Assembly (NCBI GenBank): GCA_036566745.1
Contig: DATCVR010000339.1
Span: forward strand, 1-64,000
Direction of reading: 5' to 3'
Length of the DNA: 64,000 bases
Source: DATCVR01 sp036566745
GTDB taxonomy: Bacteria > Actinomycetota > Actinomycetes > Jiangellales > Jiangellaceae
Within the stretch, counting starts at the first letter, position 1. Every line of letters starts with the position of its first letter. Positions 49,682 to 58,526 of this stretch are shown here, piece by piece. A program made the translations under genes and the position numbers. Below the pieces are notes generated by a model. The model was given only the letters and a program-made list of their open reading frames with translations. It ran no database searches and was not told the DNA's origin.

Positions 49682-51721
49682 ATGGCCAGCGACAGTCCCG
49701 TCTCCGCCCTGGTCGACCGGAGCAACCGGCTCGGTTCGGACCCGCGCAACACGAACTTCGCCGGCGGGAACACCTCGGCCAAGGGGACCGGCGTCGACCC
49801 GGTGACCGGCGAGGACGTCGAGCTGCTGTGGGTCAAGGGCTCGGGCGGCGACCTCGGCACGCTGACCTCCGCGGGGCTGGCCACGCTCCGCCTTGACCGG
49901 CTGCGCGCGCTCGCGGGGGTCTACCCCGGCGTCGAGGCCGAGGACGAGATGGTCGCGGCGTTCGACTACTGCCTGCACGGCAAGGGCGGCGCGGCGCCGT
50001 CGATCGACACCGCGATGCACGGGCTCCTCGACGTCGCCCACGTGGACCACCTGCACCCCGACTCCGGCATCGCCCTGGCCACGGCGGCCGACGGCGAGGC
50101 GCTGACCGAGGAGTGCTTCGGCGGGCGCGTGGTGTGGGTGCCCTGGCGCCGTCCCGGGTTCCAGCTGGGCCTGGACATCGCGGCGATCGCGGCCGAGTTC
50201 CCGCAGGCGATCGGCTGCGTCCTCGCCGGCCACGGCATCACCGCCTGGGGGTCCACCAGCGACGAGTGCGAGAGCCGCTCGCTGGAGATCATCCGGACCG
50301 CCGAGGCCTTCCTCGCCGAGCGCGGGGTGGCCGAGCCGTTCGGAGCGGTGGTCCCGGGGTTCGAGGCCCTGGCCGCGGACGAGCGCCGGGCCCGGGCGGC
50401 CGCGCTGGCACCGATCGTGCGCGGGCTGGCGTCGACCGACCAGCCCCAGGTCGGCCACTTCACCGACGCCGACGTGGTCCTCGACTTCCTGTCCCGTGAG
50501 AAGCTGCGGACGCTCGCCGCCCTGGGCACGTCGTGCCCCGACCACTTCCTGCGTACGAAGGTGCGTCCGCTCGTCCTCGACCTGCCGGCGGCAGCGACGG
50601 TCGAGGAGTCGGTCACCCGGCTGCGTGAGCTGCACGAGGAGTACCGCGCCGAGTACGCCGCGTACTACGAGCGCCACGCCGAGCCGGACAGCCCGGCGAT
50701 GCGTGGCGCCGACCCGGCGATCGTGCTGGTGCCGGGCGTGGGCATGTTCAGCTTCGGCAAGGACGCCCAGACCGCGCGCGTGGCCGGCGAGTTCTACGTC
50801 AACGCGATCAACGTCATGCGGGGCGCCGAAGCCGTCTCCACGTACGCCCCCATCCCGGAGAGCGAGAAGTTCCGGATCGAGTACTGGACCCTCGAGGAGG
50901 CCAAGCTCCGGCGGATGCCCACGCCGAGGCCGCTGGCCTCCAGGGTCGCCCTTGTGACCGGCGCGGGCTCCGGCATCGGCAGGGCGATCGCCACCCGGCT
51001 CGCCGCAGAGGGAGCCTGCGTCGTCGTCGCCGACCGTGACGGAGCCGCCGCGGCGGAGGTGGCCGCTGGGCTCGGCAGTACCGACGTGGCCCTGCCCGTG
51101 ACCGTCGACGTCACCGACGAGGCGCAGATCGGGGCCGCGTTCGACGCGGCGGTGCTGGCCTTCGGCGGGGTGGACCTCGTGGTCAACAACGCCGGGCTCT
51201 CGATCTCCAAGCCGCTGCTCGACACCACCGTCGCCGACTGGGACCTCCAGCACGACGTGATGGCCCGCGGGTCGTTCCTGGTCGCCCGGGAGGCTGCCCG
51301 GGTGATGATCGACCAGGGACTCGGCGGCGACCTCGTCTATATCGCCAGCAAGAACGGCGTCTTCGCCGGACCCAACAACATCGCCTACGGCGCCACCAAG
51401 GCCGATCAGGCCCACCAGGTCCGGCTCCTCGCCGCCGAGCTCGGCGAGCACGGCATCCGGGTCAACGGCATCAACCCCGACGGCGTGGTGCGCGGCTCCG
51501 GCATCTTCGCTTCCGGCTGGGGTGCCAAGCGCGCGGCCGTGTACGGAGTCCCCGAGGAGGAGCTGGGAGCCTTCTACGCCCAACGCACGCTGCTCAAGCG
51601 CGAGGTCCTGCCCGAGCACGTCGCCAACGCGGTGATCGCCCTGACCAGCGGGGAGCTGAGCCACACGACCGGGCTCCACATCCCGGTCGACGCAGGCGTC
51701 GCGGCGGCCTTCCTGCGATGA
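49682..51721 (+). CDS. Bifunctional rhamnulose-1-phosphate aldolase/alcohol dehydrogenase
   Basis: 679 residues from the ATG at 49682 (GAGGG upstream). The N-terminal class II aldolase domain (about 1-400) has FAGGNTSAKG, the metal pair HVDHLHPDSG (about residues 119-128) and VLAGHGITAWG. The C-terminal SDR domain (about 420-679) has LVTGAGSGIGRAIATRLAAE and AYGATKADQAHQ as YxxxK. Such RhaEW-type fusions cleave rhamnulose-1-phosphate to DHAP and L-lactaldehyde and then oxidise or reduce the lactaldehyde. It overlaps rhaB by ATGA, so isomerase product enters kinase and aldolase in one operon. Site 7 controls it. Confidence 0.93.
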   Translation: MASDSPVSALVDRSNRLGSDPRNTNFAGGNTSAKGTGVDPVTGEDVELLWVKGSGGDLGTLTSAGLATLRLDRLRALAGVYPGVEAEDEMVAAFDYCLHGKGGAAPSIDTAMHGLLDVAHVDHLHPDSGIALATAADGEALTEECFGGRVVWVPWRRPGFQLGLDIAAIAAEFPQAIGCVLAGHGITAWGSTSDECESRSLEIIRTAEAFLAERGVAEPFGAVVPGFEALAADERRARAAALAPIVRGLASTDQPQVGHFTDADVVLDFLSREKLRTLAALGTSCPDHFLRTKVRPLVLDLPAAATVEESVTRLRELHEEYRAEYAAYYERHAEPDSPAMRGADPAIVLVPGVGMFSFGKDAQTARVAGEFYVNAINVMRGAEAVSTYAPIPESEKFRIEYWTLEEAKLRRMPTPRPLASRVALVTGAGSGIGRAIATRLAAEGACVVVADRDGAAAAEVAAGLGSTDVALPVTVDVTDEAQIGAAFDAAVLAFGGVDLVVNNAGLSISKPLLDTTVADWDLQHDVMARGSFLVAREAARVMIDQGLGGDLVYIASKNGVFAGPNNIAYGATKADQAHQVRLLAAELGEHGIRVNGINPDGVVRGSGIFASGWGAKRAAVYGVPEEELGAFYAQRTLLKREVLPEHVANAVIALTSGELSHTTGLHIPVDAGVAAAFLR

Positions 51722-53166
51722 GCCGGGCGCCACGATCGGCTACGTCCGGCGACGAGCTGGTGGCTGCCGCGGTCGATCTCGGCGCGTCCAGCGGTCGGGT
51801 GGTGGTCGGGCGGATCGGGCCCGAGCGGCTCTCGGCCGAGGTGGTCCACCGGTTCGAGAATCGTCCGGTGCGTCGCGACGGCCGGCTGACCTGGGACTTC
51901 GATGCCCTGATCACCGGCGTCGTCGACGGGCTACGCCAGGCCGTCGCGCTCAGTGGCGGGCTGGACTCGGTCGGTGTCGACGCATGGGCGGTCGACTACG
52001 GGCTGCTCGACGCCGAGGGCGGTCTGATCGGCCCGCCGGTGCACTACCGCGACGACCGCACGGCCGGCGCCATGGAGCGGGCGCGGGCTCGGCTCGGCGA
52101 CGATCGCCTGTACGACGTGACCGGCGTCCAGTTCCTCCCGTTCAACACGCTGTACCAGCTGATGGCCGAGGACCCGGGTCGGCTGGCCGCGGCGTCGACG
52201 CTGCTGATGGTCCCCGATCTCGTGGTGCACGTCCTGACCGGGGCCGTCGGCGCAGAGCGGACCAACGCCTCGACCACCCAGTTCTACGACGTCGGCCGGG
52301 GCGAATGGGCCGGCGACCTGCTGAGCGACCTCGGCCTGCCCACTCACCTCCTGCCCGGCCTGCACGACCCCGGAGCCCGGCGCGGATCGTTGCTCGGGCC
52401 GGTGCGCGAGCGGATCGGCGACGACGGCCGGGCGGTCGTGCGCGCGGTCGCCTCGCACGACACTGCATCCGCGGTGGCGGCGGTGCCGGCGCGGGACGAG
52501 CGATTCGCCTACATCTCGTGCGGGACGTGGTCGCTGGTCGGTGTCGAGCTCGACGCGCCGGTGCGGACCGCCGCCAGCCGGGCCGCGAACTTCACCAACG
52601 AGGTGGGCGTCGACGGAACCGTGCGCTTCCTGCGCAACGTCATGGGCCTGTGGCCACTGCAGGAGTGCCTGCGGCACTGGGCCGAGCGAGGCGGGCCGTC
52701 CGACCTGGCGGGGCTTCTGGCGGCGGCCGAGAGTGAGCCGCCTCGGCGCAGCGTGATCGACGCCGAGGCCCCTGAGCTGTTGCCGCCCGGCGACATGCCC
52801 GCGCGGATCGCCGCACTGTGCCGGAGCGCCGGCCAGCCGGTACCGGCCTCACCTGCGGCGTCCGTGCGGTGCATCCTCGACAGTCTCGCGATCGGGCACG
52901 CCCGGGCCGTCCGTGCCGCGCGGGAGCTGTCCGGCCAGGCGGTCGAGGCGATCCACCTCGTGGGCGGCGGCGCTCGCAACCGCCTGCTGGCCCAGCTCAC
53001 GGCCGACGCCGCGGGGCTGCCGGTGATCGCGGGACCGGTCGAGGCGACGGCGCTGGGCAATCTGCTGGTCCAGGCCCGGTCGGCCGGTGTGCTGGGTAGC
53101 CGCGACGAGGCGCGGGCGCTCGTGGCGGACACCCAGCCGGTGGAGCGGGTCGAGCCGGCGACCTGA
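51718..53166 (+). CDS. rhaB: Rhamnulokinase
   Basis: 482-residue FGGY-family kinase phosphorylating L-rhamnulose. AAAVDLGASSGRVVVGRIG at the N terminus, SVGVDAWAVDYGLLDAEG, PPVHYRDDRTAGAM, VASHDTASAVAAVPARDERF, YISCGTWSLVGVELDAPV, NFTNEVGVDGTVRFLRNVMG and the ATP-site IHLVGGGARNRLLAQLTADA and GPVEATALGNLLVQ are the RhaB pattern. Start overlaps the aldolase stop. Last functional rhamnose gene; the TPR remnant follows directly. Confidence 0.95.
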   Translation: MSRAPRSATSGDELVAAAVDLGASSGRVVVGRIGPERLSAEVVHRFENRPVRRDGRLTWDFDALITGVVDGLRQAVALSGGLDSVGVDAWAVDYGLLDAEGGLIGPPVHYRDDRTAGAMERARARLGDDRLYDVTGVQFLPFNTLYQLMAEDPGRLAAASTLLMVPDLVVHVLTGAVGAERTNASTTQFYDVGRGEWAGDLLSDLGLPTHLLPGLHDPGARRGSLLGPVRERIGDDGRAVVRAVASHDTASAVAAVPARDERFAYISCGTWSLVGVELDAPVRTAASRAANFTNEVGVDGTVRFLRNVMGLWPLQECLRHWAERGGPSDLAGLLAAAESEPPRRSVIDAEAPELLPPGDMPARIAALCRSAGQPVPASPAASVRCILDSLAIGHARAVRAARELSGQAVEAIHLVGGGARNRLLAQLTADAAGLPVIAGPVEATALGNLLVQARSAGVLGSRDEARALVADTQPVERVEPAT

Positions 53167-53167
53167 C

Positions 53168-54133
53168 CGGGGGGCGGGCACCGGTGCCCTGGTCGCATCG
53201 CTGTCCGTCCGCTTGCAGAGCTCGGCGCTCGCCGCGGCGCGACGATGCGGCGACCGGCGGGAGGAGTCCCGAGCCGAGAACGCGCTGGGTTCCGCCACCG
53301 CGCGGATGGGTGTCCACGACCAGGCCCAGCGGCACCACGAGCGGGCACTGGAGCTCGCCCGCGACGCCGGCGACCGGATGCTCCAGGCAGCCGCGCTGAA
53401 CAACCTCGGCGTGCTCCATCGGCTGATGGGCTTTCTGCGCAAGTTACATCTGGACTTCGGCGCGGCGCTCGATCTCTGCCGCGCCGAGGGCGACGAGCAG
53501 CGGGCATGTATCGCCCTCGGCAACCTCGGTGACAACCTCGTACAGCTCGGCGAGTACGACGCCGCCCGCACGTACATCGACGAAGCACACGACGTGTCGA
53601 TCGCCGTGGGGAACAGCCATCTCCAGGCATGGGCGCGTCGATGCCGGGCTTCGATCCTCGAGGCGAGCGGTGATCCGGCGAGCGCGCTCGCCGTCGCCCA
53701 GCTGGCCATCGAGTCGGCCCGTCGGGGTGGCGATCGGCTGATCGAGTGCGAGGCGGTCGAGACGATGGCGCTGGCGCACGTGACGCTGGGCGACCACGAA
53801 CGCGCTGGCGAGCTCTTCGCCACCGCGCACGACATCGCCCGTGAACTCGGTGACCACGGGATGATCGTCGACACGCTCGAAGGCCGCGGGCGCGCGCTGG
53901 CCGCCACCGACCCAGGGTCGGCGATCGACCTGCTCGGCCAGGCACACACCCTGGCCCGCCGCCATGGCATGCGCCTGCGTGAGGCCAAGGCGTGCCTGGC
54001 TCTCGCGGATGTCCATGAGAAGGCAGGCGACGCCGTAGCTGCCCGTGACCGGCTGGAGAACGCCCTCCGACTGTGCGAGGAGATCGACGATCCGCGCGCT
54101 GAGACGATCCGCGCTCGGCTGGCGGCCGCGTGA
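53168..54133 (+). pseudogene. 5'-truncated TPR-containing protein (remnant of a larger regulator)
   Basis: An open frame of about 320 codons with no convincing start: the first in-frame ATG (53306) falls inside a TPR, and helical repeat sequence (SSALAAARRCGDRREESRAENAL) extends upstream of it to the rhaB stop. At least six TPR-like helix pairs are visible (NNLGVLHRLMG, LGNLGDNLVQLGEYDAARTY, ETMALAHVTLGDHERAGELF). This is how the C-terminal half of SARP/BTAD or LuxR-type large regulators looks. The DNA-binding and ATPase parts are missing, so I read it as a decayed fragment; a short functional TPR protein remains possible. Confidence 0.6.
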
Positions 54134-54143
54134 TCGAGCCCGG

Positions 54144-57100
54144 TCAGCTGGCTGGCCGGAGGGTCCGCTCGATGTAGACCGGCGCCGGTTCGTCGGCGAC
54201 GATCCGTCCGCCGGCCACCACCAGCACCCGGTCCACCCAGCGCAGCGACTGCGGCCGGTGGGTCACCACGAGCGTCGTGCGGCCGGCCGAGGCCACCCGC
54301 ATCGCCTGGTTGACGCGCCGCTCGCTGGCCAGGTCGAGGTTCGACGTCGCCTCGTCGAGGATCAGGATCGACGGGTCGCCGAGCAGGGCCCGGGCCAGGC
54401 ACACGAGCTGACGCTGGCCCGCCGACAGCGAGCGTCCGCGCTGGGCCACGACGTGGTGGTAGCCGCCGGGCAGCCGCTGGATGAAGGCGTGCGCCCCGAC
54501 CGCGCGGCTGGCCGCCTCGACCTCCGCCGCGCTGGCGTCGGGCCGGGCGTAGGCGATGTTGTCCCGGATGGTGCGCGAGAACAGGAACGGCTCCTGTGGC
54601 ACGTAGCCGAGGTGTTGCCGGTAGCTCGTCACGTCGAGCTCGTCGAGCGGGCGGCCGTCGACGAGCACCGCGCCCTCGGTGGGGTCGTAGAAGCGCGCGA
54701 TCAGCTTGGACAGCGTCGACTTGCCGGCGCCCGTCCGTCCCACGAAGGCAACCCGCTGACCGGCCGGAACATGCAGGTCCACGTCGCGGATCGCATCCGT
54801 GGAGGCGCTCGCATAGCGCAGCCGCACCGAGTCGAAGCGCAGCTCGCCGCGCACGTCGTCCACAGGCGTGGCGTCCGGGCGCACCGGTGTCGACGTCTCG
54901 AGCGAGAGCAGACCACGCACCCGCACCAGCCCGGTGCGGGCGCGCTGGTAGACGTCGAAGACCTGCGACATCTGCTGGATCGGGGCGAACACCTGAGCCA
55001 GGTACAGCAGGAAGGCCACGAGCGTCCCAAGGGCCAGCGTGCCCGACTCGATCCGCGCGGCGCCGACACCGAGAACGGCCGCGATGGCGAGCACCGAGAG
55101 CAGCTCGACCGTGGCGACGTACACGGCGGTGGCGAAGAGCCCACGCAGGCTTGCGGCCACGTACGCCCGGCCCAGCGCGGCGAACCGCGCCAGGTTCACC
55201 GCTTCCCGACGGTAGGCGTGCGTGATCCGGATTCCGGCCATGCCCTCCTGGATGGTGGCGTTGATCGTCGAGACTTGTTCGCGGGCCTCGTCGTAGGCGA
55301 CCGAGGCCCTGCGGCGATACCACCAGGTGATGGCCGCGGCGAAGGGGATCACGCTGAGCACGACGAGGGCCAGCGTCGGGTCGAGCGCCACGACGACCAC
55401 CGTCATGCCGCTGAACGTCGCGATGCTGACCACGGCGTTGATCAGCCCGATCTGGAACAGCTCGGCGATCGCGTCGACGTCGGAGGTCATCCGGGTCATC
55501 ACCCGCCCGGCCTGGGTCCGGTCGTAGAAGTCGATGCCCAGACGCTGGAGCTGGCCGAAGATCCGCACCCGCAGGGCCAGCAGGAGTCGCTCGGTGCTGC
55601 GGGAGGTCCAGAGGTAGCCGGTGCGCTGGTCGAGCCAGAGCAGGACCACGAGCACCGCGGAGACACCGCAGATCGTGACCAGTGCGGGGACCGAGCCGGC
55701 CAGCATCCCGTCGTCGACGGCCTCGCGGACCAGCATCGGGTTGACGAGGAGGATCGCTGCTTCGAGGACGACCAGCGCCAGCCCGACGAGCAGCCCACCG
55801 GCGTACGGGCGCAGGAACGCCACCAGCCGCAACGGACCCCGCGCGGCGCCTTCGCGGGTGAAGTCGACGACGGGCGGGTCCGTGGGCGCCGGGAGCGCGG
55901 CGATCTGCTCGGCGACCTCGGGCGGGATCGCCGTATCGGCGCCGGGGAGGTGGCCGGTGGCGTCCTGCCGCGACTCCCAGGCCGATGCCGTCACCGCGAA
56001 CCGGCCGGTGCGGGCCCGGCTGATGAGCTCGGCGGAGTCCGGAGCGGCATCGGCCGGACCACCGCCCGGGGCCGGCACTGCGGCGTCCTCCCCGAACAGG
56101 TCGCGGTACAGCGCGGAGCGGACGAGCAGCTCGGTGTGGCTGCCCTGGTCGACGACCCGGCCGTCGTCGACCAGCACGACGCGGTCGGCCAGCCTGAGCG
56201 TGGACTCGCGATAGGCGACGAGCAGGACGGTGCGCACGGCGAGGAACGGCGCGAGGTTGGCGTGGATCTCCTCCTCCACCTGCACGTCCACCGATGACGT
56301 CGCGTCGTCCAGCAGCAGGATGCCGGGCTCGGCGAGCAGCGCCCGGGCCAGTGCCACGCGCTGACGCTGGCCGCCGGAGAGGGTGATGCCCTCCTCGCCC
56401 ACCACGGTGTCGTAGCCCTCGGGCAGGCCGGTGATGAAGGTGTCGGCCGCCGCCGCCCGGGCCGCCGTGCGGATCTCCTCCAGCGTCGCTTGCGGGCGTC
56501 CGTAGGAGATGTTCGCCGCGATGGTGTCGGAGAACAGGAAGCTGTTCTCGAACACCACCCCGATCCGTCGCCTGAGCTCGGGCAGCGACCACCGCCGCAC
56601 GTCGATGCCGTCGATGGTCACGGTGCCCGCGTCGGCGTCGAAGAACCTCGGCAGCATGGTCAGCGCCGTCGACTTGCCGCACCCCGACGCCCCGACCAGC
56701 GCCACCGTCTCACCCGCGGCGACGTCGAGGGTGAATCCGCGCAGCACCTGGTGGCCGTCGCCGTCGGCGTAGGCGAAGCGCACGTCCCGGAAGGACACCA
56801 CACCGCCCTGGTCGGCGACGTCGATCGGGCGCAGCGGCTCGGTGATCTCCGCCTCGAGGTCGAGCAGCTCACCGACCCGCTCGGTGGCCGCCCGGCACAG
56901 CGGTGCGTGGACCATGATCACCCCGGCGACCCGGGCCAGGCCGACCAACTCGGCCAGGTAGCCCGTGCACGCCAGGAAGACGCCGACCGTCAGCTGCCCG
57001 TTCAGGACGAGCAGGCCGCCCACCAGCAGCACCAGGACCTGCCCGGCGAGCGGCGCGCCCTGCAGTGAGGCGATGAACGGCGCCCGCAGCCGGACCGCCC

Positions 57101-57893
57101 GCACTCGCGAGGCGAACATGCCCAGGAGCGATCCGTGGAGGCGCCGGGTCTCGGCCGGTTGCTGGCCGAAGGCCCGCACCACCCGCACGCCGGTGACCGC
57201 CTCCTCGACCAGCGACGTCATCTCGGCTTCGCGCTCCTGCGCGTCCCAGCCCGCGGCGTACACCCGGCGGCGCTGCCGGTGGGTGACGGCGAACACGGCC
57301 ACGATCACGCCCAGGACCAGCGCAGCGACCGGGGGAGACAGGACGAACATCACGACCAGCGCGAGGCTCGCCGAGGTGGCCGCAGCGGCGACCTGGGGGA
57401 TCCAGCTCAGCAGCAGGTGGACGTAGCGCAGGTCGCTGCTGATGCGCGACACCAGCTGGCCGCTCTGCAGCTGCGCGTGACCGGTGAAGTCGAGGCGCTG
57501 CAGCGTGTCGTACACGTCGCGACGCAGCTCGTCCTGGATTCGGAACGCGGTCGTGCCGCCGAGGTAGCGCCAGCCCGCCGACAGGACGAACCGGCTCACC
57601 GCGAGGACGGCCAGCAGCATCAGCAGGGGCATCAGCGGCGCGGTGCCGGCCACGATCGCGTCGTCGATGACCCGGCCCTGCGTGACGGGGAGGAAGGCGA
57701 CGGTCACCGCCCACCCGATCGCCAGGACGGCCGAGACGAGCAGGGTCCGCTTGTGCCGGAGGAGATAGGGGGCGAGGCGGCGGAAGGAGCCCGGAGGAGC
57801 GGCCGGCCGGCCGGGTGACTCTGTGTCGATCGGGAGCGAGACCGAGGCAGCGGCGGGATCTGAGGGGCGCGAGGAGGATGTGCGACTGGGCAC
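54144..57893 (-). CDS. Fused double ABC exporter (TMD-NBD-TMD-NBD)
   Basis: 1249 residues from a GTG at 57893. Half 1: membrane domain about 40-350, Walker A GASGCGKST (about 396), signature LSGGQRQR, Walker B ILLLDDATSSVD. Half 2: membrane domain about 690-990, Walker A GRTGAGKST (about 1053), SAGQRQLVCLARALLGDPS, ILILDEATSNLD. The first NBD has Asp instead of the catalytic Glu and Tyr (LVAYRES) instead of the switch His, while the second is canonical (LDEATS, VVTHRP). So only one ATP site should be fully active, as in heterodimeric exporters. Substrate unknown; multidrug-type. Convergent with the TPR remnant. Confidence 0.92.
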   Translation of the reverse strand: MPSRTSSSRPSDPAAASVSLPIDTESPGRPAAPPGSFRRLAPYLLRHKRTLLVSAVLAIGWAVTVAFLPVTQGRVIDDAIVAGTAPLMPLLMLLAVLAVSRFVLSAGWRYLGGTTAFRIQDELRRDVYDTLQRLDFTGHAQLQSGQLVSRISSDLRYVHLLLSWIPQVAAAATSASLALVVMFVLSPPVAALVLGVIVAVFAVTHRQRRRVYAAGWDAQEREAEMTSLVEEAVTGVRVVRAFGQQPAETRRLHGSLLGMFASRVRAVRLRAPFIASLQGAPLAGQVLVLLVGGLLVLNGQLTVGVFLACTGYLAELVGLARVAGVIMVHAPLCRAATERVGELLDLEAEITEPLRPIDVADQGGVVSFRDVRFAYADGDGHQVLRGFTLDVAAGETVALVGASGCGKSTALTMLPRFFDADAGTVTIDGIDVRRWSLPELRRRIGVVFENSFLFSDTIAANISYGRPQATLEEIRTAARAAAADTFITGLPEGYDTVVGEEGITLSGGQRQRVALARALLAEPGILLLDDATSSVDVQVEEEIHANLAPFLAVRTVLLVAYRESTLRLADRVVLVDDGRVVDQGSHTELLVRSALYRDLFGEDAAVPAPGGGPADAAPDSAELISRARTGRFAVTASAWESRQDATGHLPGADTAIPPEVAEQIAALPAPTDPPVVDFTREGAARGPLRLVAFLRPYAGGLLVGLALVVLEAAILLVNPMLVREAVDDGMLAGSVPALVTICGVSAVLVVLLWLDQRTGYLWTSRSTERLLLALRVRIFGQLQRLGIDFYDRTQAGRVMTRMTSDVDAIAELFQIGLINAVVSIATFSGMTVVVVALDPTLALVVLSVIPFAAAITWWYRRRASVAYDEAREQVSTINATIQEGMAGIRITHAYRREAVNLARFAALGRAYVAASLRGLFATAVYVATVELLSVLAIAAVLGVGAARIESGTLALGTLVAFLLYLAQVFAPIQQMSQVFDVYQRARTGLVRVRGLLSLETSTPVRPDATPVDDVRGELRFDSVRLRYASASTDAIRDVDLHVPAGQRVAFVGRTGAGKSTLSKLIARFYDPTEGAVLVDGRPLDELDVTSYRQHLGYVPQEPFLFSRTIRDNIAYARPDASAAEVEAASRAVGAHAFIQRLPGGYHHVVAQRGRSLSAGQRQLVCLARALLGDPSILILDEATSNLDLASERRVNQAMRVASAGRTTLVVTHRPQSLRWVDRVLVVAGGRIVADEPAPVYIERTLRPAS

Positions 57894-58023
57894 GGTGAAC
57901 TCCGAGGCGAGGCTCGAGCGACGGGGTGATGGCCCGATCTGGACCGATAGTGACCCTACGCGGGCAACTGAACGGTCTCAACACGATTCGCCGGCCCGGT
58001 CGTGGCCAGGATCGGCCATCGGC

Positions 58024-58401
58024 TCAGATCTCCGGGAACGGGTCCTCCGGCAGGGCATCCGGCCCGTCGAGCTCCGCGTCGGCGGCGGCCACGGCGGCGA
58101 GGTACTCCTCGGCGATCTCGTAGTAGCGACCGCCGAACTCGATCGTCGGCGTGAGGGAGGTGTCGATCGGCCCCAGCCGCTGCGAGCGGGGGAACTCCTG
58201 GGCGATCTGGGCGGGCCGATGCCGGCGGAACGTGCCGCCCACGACGATCACGATGCGGCGGTCGGTGACGACGATGAAGCACTCGGCGGCGTAGGCGATC
58301 ACGCCCACGCCGGCGGCCAGGGTGGGAATCAGGTAGCGGATCGATTCGCCCTGGTCGAGGAGCTCCCGACACCGTCGGCGTACGTCGGCCGGGACCGGCA
58401 T
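58024..58401 (-). CDS. Small hypothetical protein with PH-like strands
   Basis: 125 residues from the ATG at 58401, preceded by GGAGG at a good distance; a GTG at 58410 is an alternative. ECFIVVTDRRIVIVVGGTFR resembles the first strands of bacterial PH-like domains that follow a predicted membrane-associated or hydrophobic segment (LIPTLAAGVGVIAYAAE). The acidic C terminus (DGPDALPEDPFPEI) is unstructured. No function assigned. It is isolated between the exporter and the SigK-type promoter. Confidence 0.6.
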   Translation of the reverse strand: MPVPADVRRRCRELLDQGESIRYLIPTLAAGVGVIAYAAECFIVVTDRRIVIVVGGTFRRHRPAQIAQEFPRSQRLGPIDTSLTPTIEFGGRYYEIAEEYLAAVAAADAELDGPDALPEDPFPEI

Positions 58402-58492
58402 CGGCGCCACCTCCTCGTGGGACCGTTTCGTGCCGCGAACCTAAGCCCGGCCGGCGGGTCGCGTCGAGATGTCGAGACGTCGAGACCGCGAC

Positions 58493-58519
58493 CAATCCGG
58501 ATCCGGACCGGTCGCGAAC
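58493..58519 (+). promoter_or_regulatory. SigK-type promoter of the molybdopterin oxidoreductase gene
   Basis: CAATCC (58493-58498), 16-base spacer, CGAAC (58515-58519). It resembles the mycobacterial SigK consensus CCATCC...CGAAT and the element upstream of sigK here. The predicted start falls about at the ATG (58527), so the transcript is probably leaderless. Confidence 0.65.
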
Positions 58520-58526
58520 ACCGGGC

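Noticed and set aside
11761..53166. Ulvan-utilisation locus
   Set aside because: Rhamnosidases fit, but there is no sulfatase, no recognised ulvan lyase and no GH105 unsaturated-uronyl hydrolase, so the glycan cannot be named.
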